Source: Streptosporangiaceae bacterium
GTDB taxonomy: Bacteria > Actinomycetota > Actinomycetes > Streptosporangiales > Streptosporangiaceae
Direction of reading: 5' to 3'
Assembly (NCBI GenBank): GCA_030050125.1
Contig: JASIJN010000174.1
Span: forward strand, 1 to 5,538
Length of the DNA stretch: 5,538 nt
The notes below the pieces were generated by a model. The model ran no database searches and was not told where the DNA came from. It saw only the letters and a program-made list of their open reading frames with translations. The position numbers and the translations under genes were made by a program. Positions within the stretch are counted from its first letter, which is position 1; each line of letters begins with the position of its first letter. Below are positions 1 through 5,004 of this stretch, piece after piece.

Positions 1-580
1 GCAGCCCGGCGCGGGCGGCGATCCGGAAGGCCGGGGCGAAATCGGTCGCGGCGCCCCGGCGCTCGTCGTTGGACAGGCCGAAGCCGACGACCCCGCGCCC
101 GGCATGGGCGACCGCCAGCCTGGCCAGCGTGCGCGCGTCGAGCGGGTGCCTGGTCCGGTTGGCCGCGATGATCACGCCGATGCCGACCCCGGTGGCCGCC
201 GACGCCGCCGCGGCCGCGTCCAGGACCAGTTCGACCGTGCTCGTCAGGCCGCCGAACCTGGACGCGTAGCCCGAGGGGTCCACCTGGATCTCCAGCCACC
301 CCGAGCCCTCGTCCCGCTCGTCCTCCGCCACCTCGTGCAGCAGCCGGCGCACGTCGGGCTCGGTACGGACCACCGACCGGGCGATGTCGTACAGCCGCTG
401 GAACCGGAACCAGCCGCGCTCGTCGGTGCCCCGCAGCCGCGGCGGCCATTCCTCGGCAAGCGCCTCGGGCAGGTGCACCCCGTGTTTGCGCGCGAGGTCG
501 ACCAGGGTGGAATGGCGCATGCCGCCGGTGAAGTGCAGGTGCAGGTGCGCCTTGGGGAGTCGGGTCAGGGGGCGTGTCAT
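1..580 (-). CDS. add: Adenosine deaminase-family amidohydrolase, 5' part (193 codons, cut by left edge)
   Basis: Only the N-terminal 193 residues are present; the 3' end lies beyond base 1. Seen: the protein opens with LPKAHLHLHFTGG (residues 8-20), which is the metal-binding strand-1 HxH motif of the adenosine deaminase branch of the amidohydrolase barrel, with H14 and H16 as the expected zinc ligands. A second family segment, VVGFGLSNDERRG, is at 164-176, where canonical enzymes have GFDLAGDE. Family knowledge: these cytosolic enzymes hydrolyse adenosine to inosine plus ammonia in purine salvage. The catalytic Glu, His and Asp motifs would lie in the missing part. The ATG at 580 was chosen because an in-frame TGA at 605-607 lies eight codons upstream and no other start falls between. 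No strong Shine-Dalgarno is visible. It follows the aminotransferase on the same strand after 48 bp, so co-transcription is plausible. Two positions that contact adenosine in canonical enzymes differ here (T18 for Asp, N171 for Gly), so the exact substrate is uncertain. The family assignment is secure. Confidence 0.88.
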   Translation of the reverse strand, partial: MTRPLTRLPKAHLHLHFTGGMRHSTLVDLARKHGVHLPEALAEEWPPRLRGTDERGWFRFQRLYDIARSVVRTEPDVRRLLHEVAEDERDEGSGWLEIQVDPSGYASRFGGLTSTVELVLDAAAAASAATGVGIGVIIAANRTRHPLDARTLARLAVAHAGRGVVGFGLSNDERRGAATDFAPAFRIAARAGL

Positions 581-600
581 GGCGTCGGCCGCCCGGCTGA

Positions 601-635
601 GGCGTCAGCGGCGTCGCCGGGCCCGGCGTCAGCGG
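601..635. repeat. Short direct repeat plus palindrome in the aminotransferase-deaminase gap
   Basis: The 11-mer GGCGTCAGCGG occurs at 601-611 and again at 625-635. Between and overlapping the copies is a perfect 14-bp palindrome, CGCCGGGCCCGGCG, at 615-628. The second copy contains the aminotransferase stop codon (minus-strand TGA, 629-631). The first contains the TGA that closes the deaminase frame upstream. It could fold as a small GC hairpin in the intercistronic RNA, but there is no U-tract and it may be chance in GC-rich DNA. Confidence 0.35.
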
Positions 636-1849
636 GCCTGGGCGAGCAGCTTGCCGAGCCGGGTGATCCCCTCCTCGAGGTCGGAGTCGCCCAGCGCGCA
701 GGACATGCGGAAATAGCCGGGGGTGCCGAATGCCTCGCCGGGCACCACGGCCACGTCGACCTCGTCGAGCAGCAGCCCGGCGAGCTCCGTCGTGGTGGCC
801 GGCCGGCGCCCGGCGAGTTCCTTCCCGAGCACTCCCTTGACGGACGGATAACAGTAGAACGCGCCGTCGGGCAGCGGACAGATCACGCCGGGGATCTCGT
901 TCAGCATCCCGGTCATCAGCCGGCGTCGGCGGTCGAACGCCTCGCGCATCCTGGCCACCGCGGACAGGTCGCCGGACACGGCCGCGAGCGCCGCGGCCTG
1001 GGCCACGTTGCAGACGTTCGAGGTCAGGTGCGACTGCAGGTCGGCGGCGGCCTTCGCCACATCGGGCGGGCAGATCATCCAGCCGACCCGCCAGCCGGTC
1101 ATCGCGTAGGTCTTGGCCACCCCGTTCAGCACCACGACGCGGTCGGCCAGCTCCGGGACTTCCACGGCCATCGACGAGAACCGAGCGTCGCCGTAGACCA
1201 GGTGCTCGTAGATCTCGTCGGTGATCACCCAGATGCCGTGATCGGCGGCCCAGCGCCCGATCTCGGCGACAAGCTCCGGCGGGTACACCGCGCCGGTCGG
1301 GTTGGACGGCGACACGAACAGCAGCACCCTGGTGCGGTCGCTGCGGTGCGCCTCCAGGTCGGCGACGGAGGTGAGGTAGCCCGAATTCTCGTCGGTCATC
1401 ACCGGGACCGGCGTCCCGCCCGCGAGGCTGATCGCCTCCGGGTAGGTGGTCCAGTACGGCGTGGGCACCAGCACCTCGTCGCCGGGGTCGATCAGGGTGG
1501 CGAACGCCTGGTAGACGGCTTGCTTGCCGCCGTTGGTCACCACCACCTGCCCGGGGCTGACCCGGTAGCCGGAGTCACGCTCGGTCTTGGCCGCGATCGC
1601 CTCGCGCAGCTCAGGCAGGCCGGCCGCGGGGGAGTACTTGTGAAACCTCGGCACGGCGCAGGCGCGTTGCGCGGCCTCGACGATGTAATCGGGGGTCGGG
1701 AAGTCGGGCTCGCCGACGCCGAAGGCGATGACCGGCCGGCCCGCGGCCTTGAGCGCGCGCGCCTTCGCATCGACGGCCAGCGTCGCCGACTCCGTGATCG
1801 CTCCGATCCTGGTCGAGATCCTGCGCTGTGAGGAAGACATAGCATCCAT
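629..1849 (-). CDS. aspC: PLP-dependent class I aminotransferase, aspartate aminotransferase type
   Basis: A 406-residue protein, normal length for the bacterial subgroup Ib aspartate aminotransferases, which interconvert aspartate and 2-oxoglutarate with oxaloacetate and glutamate in the cytosol. Seen, numbering from the chosen start: [11 protein letters not shown] at 43-53 (N-terminal substrate region), TNGGKQA near 105-111 (cofactor phosphate region), PYWTTYP at 131-137, SNPTG at 182-186 with N183, TDEIYEH at 210-216 with D211 and Y214 contacting the pyridine ring, [15 protein letters not shown] at 243-257 with K246 as the Schiff-base lysine, and RMSCA at 381-385 with R381 as the expected alpha-carboxylate ligand. 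All key residues are present. Start: ATG at 1849 has GGCGGG eight bases upstream; ATG at 1840 (three codons in) is a real alternative. The frame stays open back to 1909, but that extra Pro/Arg-rich stretch is unlike the family. Some members of this subgroup also act on prephenate or other amino acids, so exact specificity is inferred. Confidence 0.94.
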   Translation of the reverse strand: MDAMSSSQRRISTRIGAITESATLAVDAKARALKAAGRPVIAFGVGEPDFPTPDYIVEAAQRACAVPRFHKYSPAAGLPELREAIAAKTERDSGYRVSPGQVVVTNGGKQAVYQAFATLIDPGDEVLVPTPYWTTYPEAISLAGGTPVPVMTDENSGYLTSVADLEAHRSDRTRVLLFVSPSNPTGAVYPPELVAEIGRWAADHGIWVITDEIYEHLVYGDARFSSMAVEVPELADRVVVLNGVAKTYAMTGWRVGWMICPPDVAKAAADLQSHLTSNVCNVAQAAALAAVSGDLSAVARMREAFDRRRRLMTGMLNEIPGVICPLPDGAFYCYPSVKGVLGKELAGRRPATTTELAGLLLDEVDVAVVPGEAFGTPGYFRMSCALGDSDLEEGITRLGKLLAQAR

Positions 1850-1886
1850 GGTGACATCCCGCCGGGCCTGCCGGCGCCCGGGTGCG

Positions 1887-1921
1887 GGCTCCGGACGGGG
1901 CCACGGCACCGGTCCGGAGCC
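1887..1921. repeat. Perfect 10-bp inverted repeat in the divergent region
   Basis: GGCTCCGGAC at 1887-1896 is exactly complementary to GTCCGGAGCC at 1912-1921, separated by 15 bases. It lies 38 bases upstream of the aminotransferase start and about 26 bases before the candidate -35 of the rightward tRNA/secE promoter. It could be a hairpin in the aminotransferase 5' leader or a DNA operator. Neither role is shown by the sequence; the symmetry itself is certain. Confidence 0.5.
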
Positions 1922-1946
1922 GCCGGCCGCGGGTTCCCGGCACGGT

Positions 1947-1976
1947 TCGACGGCAGGGGTTCCGGCAACGTAGACT
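1947..1976 (+). promoter_or_regulatory. Candidate sigma-70-type promoter for tRNA-Trp and perhaps secE
   Basis: TCGACG at 1947-1952 (one mismatch from the actinobacterial -35 TTGACG) is followed after 18 bases by TAGACT at 1971-1976, which fits the TANNNT -10 pattern. Transcription would begin near 1983, leaving about 76 bases to be trimmed from the 5' end of the tRNA. It is the best rightward promoter I can find between the divergent aminotransferase and the tRNA. No convincing separate promoter is visible in the 72 bases between the tRNA and secE, so read-through into secE is plausible. Confidence 0.4.
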
Positions 1977-2058
1977 TCAGCAACTGGTGGCGGTCGGCCA
2001 GCGGCAGGGCATGCCCGCGGGAGGTCGCGGCACGCATCTGCTGCGGCTCTGCCGCCGT

Positions 2059-2132
2059 AGGGCAGTAGCTCAATTGGCTAGAGTCCCGGTCTCCAAAACC
2101 GGCGGTTGGGGGTTCGAGTCCCTCCTGCCCTG
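2059..2132 (+). tRNA. trnW: tRNA-Trp (anticodon CCA)
   Basis: A full cloverleaf folds by hand. The acceptor stem pairs AGGGCAG (2059-2065) with CTGCCCT (2125-2131) perfectly, with discriminator G at 2132. The D-arm is GCTC/GAGT around AATTGGCTA. The anticodon stem pairs CCGGT (2086-2090) with ACCGG (2098-2102). The loop CTCCAAA carries anticodon CCA at 2093-2095, which reads UGG. The T-arm is GGGGG/CCCTC around TTCGAGT. The mature 3' CCA is not encoded (the DNA continues CGAG), so it must be added after transcription. The core resembles E. coli tRNA-Trp, including the same anticodon stem. Small oddities are a G·U closing the D-stem (10-25) and C at position 26. Confidence 0.97.
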
Positions 2133-2204
2133 CGAGTGCGATCCGTGCATGTGGGCGGGCGCACGGCGCCAGCCGGTCAGTGATAGCGCTGCTCAGGTGA
2201 GGAC

Positions 2205-2456
2205 ATGGCAACTCAGATACGTGGCACCGCGGCGGAGAAGCCGGCCAAGCCCGGACGCCCGGCGAAGCCGGAACGGACCACGCCGCTGCTGTTCCTGCGG
2301 CAGGTGATCGCGGAACTCCGCAAGGTCATCTGGCCGACCCGCAAGGAACTCGTCACGTATACCACGGTGGCGATCGTCTTCATCCTGGTGATGATCGGCA
2401 TCGTGACCGGCCTGGACACCGCGTTCACCAAGCTGGTCTTCGAGGTCTTCGGCTGA
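2205..2456 (+). CDS. secE: Preprotein translocase subunit SecE
   Basis: An 83-residue protein of the short, single-span SecE type found in Gram-positive bacteria. SecE clamps SecY in the SecYEG membrane channel that exports unfolded proteins with SecA. Seen: a basic, proline-rich, probably disordered start (residues 1-25, with KPAKPGRPAKPE). This is followed by the conserved amphipathic segment FLRQVIAELRKVIWPTRKELVTYT (about 30-53) that lies on the cytoplasmic face of the membrane. One hydrophobic helix (about 52-70, VAIVFILVMIGIVTGL) and a short tail FTKLVFEVFG complete it. The ATG at 2205 is preceded by AGGTGAGG at 2195-2202, a good ribosome binding site. It sits 72 bp after tRNA-Trp and 137 bp before nusG, the usual secE-nusG pairing. 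No oddities in the coding region. Identification rests on the WPTRKEL core and on position. Confidence 0.97.
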   Translation: MATQIRGTAAEKPAKPGRPAKPERTTPLLFLRQVIAELRKVIWPTRKELVTYTTVAIVFILVMIGIVTGLDTAFTKLVFEVFG

Positions 2457-2473
2457 GGTGCTGGCTGGCTGAG

Positions 2474-2508
2474 CCGTGATCCGCGGGCCGGGAGCGGCGG
2501 CATCACGG
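2474..2508 (+). other. Stem-loop in the secE-nusG gap
   Basis: CCGTGATCCGC at 2474-2484 pairs with GCGG (2497-2500) and ATCACGG (2502-2508), giving an 11-bp stem with one bulged C at 2501 and a 12-base loop. It begins 17 bases after the secE stop. There is no U-tract behind it, so it may be a U-less terminator or attenuator, an RNA processing site, or an mRNA-stabilising 3' end. It lies in the only sizeable gap between secE and nusG, and I find no convincing promoter for nusG here. Confidence 0.5.
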
Positions 2509-2553
2509 GGCCTGGCTGCTTTGGCCGGGTTGCCATGGAGCGCCGGGCTGACG

Positions 2554-2571
2554 CCGGAATGACCGGAATGA
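2554..2571 (+). repeat. Tandem 9-bp duplication upstream of nusG
   Basis: CCGGAATGA occurs twice in direct succession (2554-2562, 2563-2571), ending six bases before the purine-rich nusG ribosome binding site. It looks like a small slippage duplication. I know of no function. Confidence 0.6.
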
Positions 2572-2593
2572 CGAGCGGAGAGAAAGAGTAATC

Positions 2594-3433
2594 GTGTCTG
2601 ATCCCGAACTGCAGGGCGGCCAAGAGCCGGCCGAGCGTGGCTCCAACGGAGAGCCGGACGATCAGGCCGCCGGAGAGGTGGTGGCCGTTCCCCAGGCCGA
2701 TTCGCTGGCCGAGGCCGGGGCTGAGCTGGAGGCCGAGGCGGCGCTCGAGGCCCAGGCCGCGGTACGGGCCCAGGCCGAGGACGAGGCCCGGGCGGAGGCG
2801 GAGACCGACGCCAAGGCGGAGGCCGAGGCGGAGTCCGGCGAGGACGAGGATCCGGTCAGCGCGTTCAAGGCGGAACTGAGGCTGCTGCCCGGCGACTGGT
2901 ACGTGGTGCACTCCTACGCGGGGTACGAGAACCGGGTCCGGACCAACCTGGAGAGCCGTACCCAGTCGCTCAACATGGAGGACTACATCTTCCAGATCGA
3001 GGTGCCGACGCACGAGGTGACCGAGATCAAGGGCGGTAAGCGGCAGCAGGTCCAGGAGAAGGTGCTCCCCGGATACATCCTGGTCCGGATGGACCTCACC
3101 GACGAGTCATGGGCCGCGGTCAGGAACACTCCCGGGGTCACCGGGTTCGTCGGGCTGTCCAGCCGGCCGTCTCCGCTGAGCCTGGACGAGGTGGCGGTGC
3201 TGCTCGCGCCCGAGCCCGAGGAGAAGGTGGCCAAGAAGGCCGAGACCCTGCGCGCGGCTTCGGTGGACTTCGAGGTCGGCCAGTCCGTTACGGTTATGGA
3301 CGGGCCGTTCGCGACGCTCCCGGCGACCGTGAGCGAGATCAACGCCGACACCCAGAAGCTCAAGGTGCTCGTCTCGATCTTCGGCCGGGAGACGCCGGTC
3401 GAGTTGTCCTTCGATCAGGTCAGCAAGATCTAG
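2594..3433 (+). CDS. nusG: Transcription termination/antitermination factor NusG
   Basis: A 279-residue protein that binds RNA polymerase and modulates pausing, Rho-dependent termination and transcription-translation coupling. Seen: residues 1-95 are an acidic, Ala/Glu-rich extension absent from E. coli NusG (about 180 residues) but usual in actinobacteria. The NGN domain follows from about 100 to 205: it opens [20 protein letters not shown], has the conserved [10 protein letters not shown] at 157-166, and [10 protein letters not shown] at 178-187. An Ala/Glu/Lys linker leads to the KOW domain at about 226-279 ([21 protein letters not shown], then [19 protein letters not shown]). The start is GTG at 2594, with GGAGAGAAAGAG at 2577-2588. 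The next ATG codon is at residue 128, inside the NGN domain, so it cannot be the start. The gene ends 17 bp before rplK, indicating a shared transcript. The repetitive extension codes for low-complexity peptides in other frames, which should be ignored. Confidence 0.97.
   Translation: MSDPELQGGQEPAERGSNGEPDDQAAGEVVAVPQADSLAEAGAELEAEAALEAQAAVRAQAEDEARAEAETDAKAEAEAESGEDEDPVSAFKAELRLLPGDWYVVHSYAGYENRVRTNLESRTQSLNMEDYIFQIEVPTHEVTEIKGGKRQQVQEKVLPGYILVRMDLTDESWAAVRNTPGVTGFVGLSSRPSPLSLDEVAVLLAPEPEEKVAKKAETLRAASVDFEVGQSVTVMDGPFATLPATVSEINADTQKLKVLVSIFGRETPVELSFDQVSKI
2696..2851 (+). repeat. Low-complexity GCC/GAG-rich tract coding for the NusG acidic extension
   Basis: Residues 35-86 of NusG are built almost entirely of Ala and Glu/Asp codons (recurring GCCGAGGC and GAGGCGGAG units), with strings such as [15 protein letters not shown]. 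The units are imperfect, so this is coding low complexity and not an exact tandem array. The encoded segment should be negatively charged and disordered or a single long helix. Such tracts are prone to length change by slippage. Confidence 0.75.
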
Positions 3434-3450
3434 TAAGGAACGCAAAGGTA

Positions 3451-3885
3451 ATGGCTCCGAGGAAGAAGAAGATCGCCGCGGTGGTCAAGGTGCAGCTGAA
3501 CGCGGGACAGGCCACCCCGGCGCCGCCGGTCGGCACGGCGCTGGGCCCGCACGGCGTCAACATCATGGACTTCTGCAAGCAGTACAACGCGGCCACCGAG
3601 TCGCAGCGCGGCAACATCATCCCCGTGGAGATCACCATCTACGAGGACCGGTCGTTCACCTTCATCACCAAGACGCCGCCCGCGCCCGAGCTGATCAAGA
3701 AGGCCGCCGGCGTCGAGAAGGGCAGCGGAGAGCCGCACAAGACGAAGGTGGGCTCGGTCACCGCCGCGCAGATCCGCGAGATCGCGCAGGTGAAGATGGC
3801 CGACCTGAACGCGACCTCGATGGACGCGGCCGAGAAGATCATCGCGGGGACGGCTCGCTCCATGGGCATAACGGTCGTCGGCTGA
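3451..3885 (+). CDS. rplK: 50S ribosomal protein L11
   Basis: A 144-residue protein, standard length. L11 binds the GTPase-associated region of 23S rRNA (helices 43-44), helps elongation and release factors work there, and is needed for RelA-dependent stringent response. It is also part of the thiopeptide antibiotic site. Seen: N-terminal domain 1-70 with the proline-rich thiopeptide face [19 protein letters not shown] (21-39) and [20 protein letters not shown] (59-78). The C-terminal rRNA-binding domain 79-144 has [15 protein letters not shown] (90-104) and the closing [15 protein letters not shown]. The start ATG at 3451 has AAGGAA at 3435-3440; a closer AAAGG lies only two bases from the ATG. 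A longer reading frame extends upstream into nusG but lacks family similarity. Compared with the common PPVGPALGQHG, this protein has T29 and P33. It sits between nusG (17 bp) and rplA (87 bp). Confidence 0.98.
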   Translation: MAPRKKKIAAVVKVQLNAGQATPAPPVGTALGPHGVNIMDFCKQYNAATESQRGNIIPVEITIYEDRSFTFITKTPPAPELIKKAAGVEKGSGEPHKTKVGSVTAAQIREIAQVKMADLNATSMDAAEKIIAGTARSMGITVVG

Positions 3886-3910
3886 CCGTTCTACCCGACC
3901 GGACCAACCA

Positions 3911-3942
3911 GTGGCAGGGCCAGGCGCTGGCCCGCGGACCAC
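3911..3942 (+). promoter_or_regulatory. Candidate L1-binding mRNA structure (autogenous control of rplK-rplA)
   Basis: In the rplK-rplA gap, GTGG (3911-3914) pairs with CCAC (3939-3942). GGGCCAG (3917-3923) pairs with CTGGCCC (3927-3933). Between the two helices is an asymmetric internal loop, CA on the left and GCGGA on the right. Established knowledge: L1 represses its own operon by binding mRNA that copies its 23S rRNA site (helices 76-77), whose 5' strand I recall as GGUGGGAGG and whose 3' strand ends ACCAC. The window matches GTGG-NA-GG and GGACCAC, differing by C for G at 3915. The structure ends 30 bp before the rplA start. The fold is directly readable; the role is inferred from similarity and position. 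Confidence 0.55.
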
Positions 3943-3972
3943 GACCTCCGTGCCGACTCAAGGAGAGCGCAG

Positions 3973-4695
3973 ATGAAGCGCAGCAAGGCATATCGCAAGG
4001 CGGACGAGCTTGTCGAGGCTCGCCTGTACACCCCGGTCGAGGCGGTGGACCTGGCCAGGAGGACATCGACGACGAAGTTCGACCCGACCGTCGAGGTCGC
4101 GTTGCGGCTCGGCGTGGACCCGCGCAAGGCCGACCAGATGGTCCGCGGGACCGTGAACCTGCCGCACGGGACCGGCAAGACGGCCCGGGTGCTGGTGTTC
4201 GCGACCGGTGAGCGGGCCGAGGAGGCCCAGGCCGCCGGCGCCGACTACGTGGGCGCGGATGACCTGATCGAGCGGATCCAGGGCGGCTTCCTCGACTTCG
4301 ACGCCGTGGTGGCCACGCCCGACCTGATGGGCAAGGTGGGCCGGCTGGGCCGGGTTCTCGGACCCCGCGGCCTGATGCCGAACCCCAAGACCGGCACCGT
4401 CACCACCGACGTCGGCAAGGCCGTCACGGACATCAAGGGCGGAAAGATCGAGTTCCGGGTGGACCGGCACGGCAACCTGCACTTCGTGATCGGCAAGGCC
4501 TCGTTCACCGACCGGGCCCTGGTGGAGAACTACGCCGCCGCGATCGACGAGGTGATCAGGCTCAAGCCGGCCGCGGCCAAGGGCCGGTACCTCAAGAAGG
4601 TTACGTTCACCACCACGATGGGGCCGGGCATCCCGGTTGACCCGGGCATCACCCGCGGCATCGCCAGCGAGCTCGAGGACGCCGTCGCCAGCTGA
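3973..4695 (+). CDS. rplA: 50S ribosomal protein L1
   Basis: A 240-residue protein, the normal bacterial length. L1 forms the mobile L1 stalk that guides deacylated tRNA out of the E site, binds 23S rRNA helices 76-78, and in many bacteria represses translation of its own operon. Seen: domain I is made of both ends (about 1-67 and 160-240), with [34 protein letters not shown] at 36-69. Domain II, at about 70-158, carries the L1 signature region [23 protein letters not shown] at 122-144. [22 protein letters not shown] at 154-175 returns the chain to domain I, and MGPGIPVDP is at 216-224. ATG 3973 is preceded by AAGGAG at 3960-3965, seven bases away, an excellent ribosome binding site. A candidate L1-binding hairpin lies just upstream. 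The gene ends 309 bp before rplJ. I see nothing missing or broken. Confidence 0.98.
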   Translation: MKRSKAYRKADELVEARLYTPVEAVDLARRTSTTKFDPTVEVALRLGVDPRKADQMVRGTVNLPHGTGKTARVLVFATGERAEEAQAAGADYVGADDLIERIQGGFLDFDAVVATPDLMGKVGRLGRVLGPRGLMPNPKTGTVTTDVGKAVTDIKGGKIEFRVDRHGNLHFVIGKASFTDRALVENYAAAIDEVIRLKPAAAKGRYLKKVTFTTTMGPGIPVDPGITRGIASELEDAVAS

Positions 4696-4700
4696 CGTCG

Positions 4701-4724
4701 CGCGGACGGTCGACCGGTCCCGCG
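4701..4724 (+). terminator. Stem-loop immediately after rplA (possible U-less terminator or processing site)
   Basis: Five bases after the rplA stop, CGCGGACGG (4701-4709) pairs with CCGGTCCCGCG (4714-4724) around a TCGA tetraloop: nine base pairs with single bulges at G4716 and C4721. No run of T follows, so a classical intrinsic terminator is not supported. Its place between the rplA stop and the candidate rplJ promoter suggests it ends or stabilises the rplK-rplA transcript. Confidence 0.4.
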
Positions 4725-4733
4725 GCCGGCGAG

Positions 4734-4763
4734 TTGGCGGGCGGGCCGGGCGCCGCATATCCT
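4734..4763 (+). promoter_or_regulatory. Candidate rplJ promoter
   Basis: TTGGCG at 4734-4739 and TATCCT at 4758-4763 are separated by 18 bases, a sound sigma-70-type arrangement for a high-GC actinomycete. The predicted start near 4770 coincides with the beginning of the L10-leader-like RNA (GCCAAAGACC). A separate promoter between rplA and rplJ is consistent with the long gap. Confidence 0.5.
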
Positions 4764-4766
4764 GTT

Positions 4767-4916
4767 GGTTGCCAAAGACCGTCGGCCGTCATCGCGCACC
4801 GCGCGGTGGCCGAAGGCCCCGCGAGAGCGGGCGGCCCGCGCAGGCGACAGAGTTAGGCCGCGTGACCCCGGCGTGTTGTCCCGGGCCCGGCCCCGCCCTG
4901 GCGTGCTGCGCCGGGG
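4767..4916 (+). ncRNA. L10-leader-like cis-regulatory RNA upstream of rplJ
   Basis: This is the folded core of the 309-bp rplA-rplJ gap. Readable helices, outermost first: CGGCC 4783-4787 with GGCCG 4856-4860; GCGCGG 4801-4806 with CCGCGC 4836-4841; GCC 4809-4811 with GGC 4833-4835; and CCCGC 4818-4822 with GCGGG 4827-4831, capped by a GAGA (GNRA) tetraloop. The unpaired AGGCGACAGAGTTA at 4842-4855 faces 4788-4800 and could form the kinked internal loop to which L10-L12 binds. A second hairpin pairs CCCCGGCG 4866-4873 with CGCCGGGG 4909-4916. Known: the L10-(L12) complex represses rplJ-rplL by binding such a leader. The call rests on position and hand folding; I could not run a covariance model. 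Confidence 0.6.
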
Positions 4917-4959
4917 CGTTCGCATATCAGCGGCCTTCGCCGGCGCCGGATGTTAGCCG

Positions 4960-5001
4960 GGTTCCGCCATGCGGGCGACCGGAACCGAACGAGGAGGGAG
5001 G
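4960..5001 (+). promoter_or_regulatory. Hairpin plus strong ribosome binding site that sets the rplJ start
   Basis: GGTTCCG (4960-4966) pairs with CGGAACC (4980-4986), seven base pairs, followed by the purine-rich GAGGAGGGAGG at 4991-5001 three bases before ATG 5005. An in-frame ATG at 4969 sits in the hairpin loop. It would add 12 residues but has no ribosome binding site, and an in-frame TAG at 4954-4956 closes the frame above it. The start at 5005 is therefore preferred. Confidence 0.6.
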
Positions 5002-5004
5002 CCC

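Noticed and set aside
104..1831. 575-codon plus-strand open frame across the left half
   Set aside because: It is antisense to the deaminase and aminotransferase, is rich in Arg/Gly/His/Pro, and shows no recognisable domain. Long antisense frames are expected in GC-rich DNA.
1850..1909. N-terminal extension of the aminotransferase to ATG 1909
   Set aside because: The added 20 residues are Pro/Arg-rich, unlike the family, and would run into the inverted repeat; ATG 1849 matches the expected length.
2133..2204. Possible separate secE promoter
   Set aside because: The GATAGC near 2182 is a poor -10 and no matching -35 is visible.
1537..2211. Minus-strand frame of 224 codons covering the tRNA and aminotransferase start
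   Set aside because: It runs through the tRNA gene in antisense and overlaps the real aminotransferase in another frame; the product is Arg/Pro-rich.
2213..3013. 266-codon minus-strand frame opposite secE and nusG
   Set aside because: The Leu/Gly/Arg repeats are the reverse reading of the nusG Ala/Glu tract; secE and nusG on the plus strand have clear family motifs.
3109..3450. Upstream extension of the rplK frame to 258 residues
   Set aside because: The extra part overlaps nusG out of frame and is Arg/Gly-rich; L11 proteins start at MAPRKKK.
3958..4758. Minus-strand frame opposite rplA
   Set aside because: Antisense shadow with Arg/His/Gly bias and no domain; rplA on the plus strand is unambiguous.
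4921..4930. Second CGCATATC -10-like element, repeating the one at 4754-4761
   Set aside because: No acceptable -35 lies 16-19 bases upstream and it falls after the folded leader, so a second promoter is not supported.
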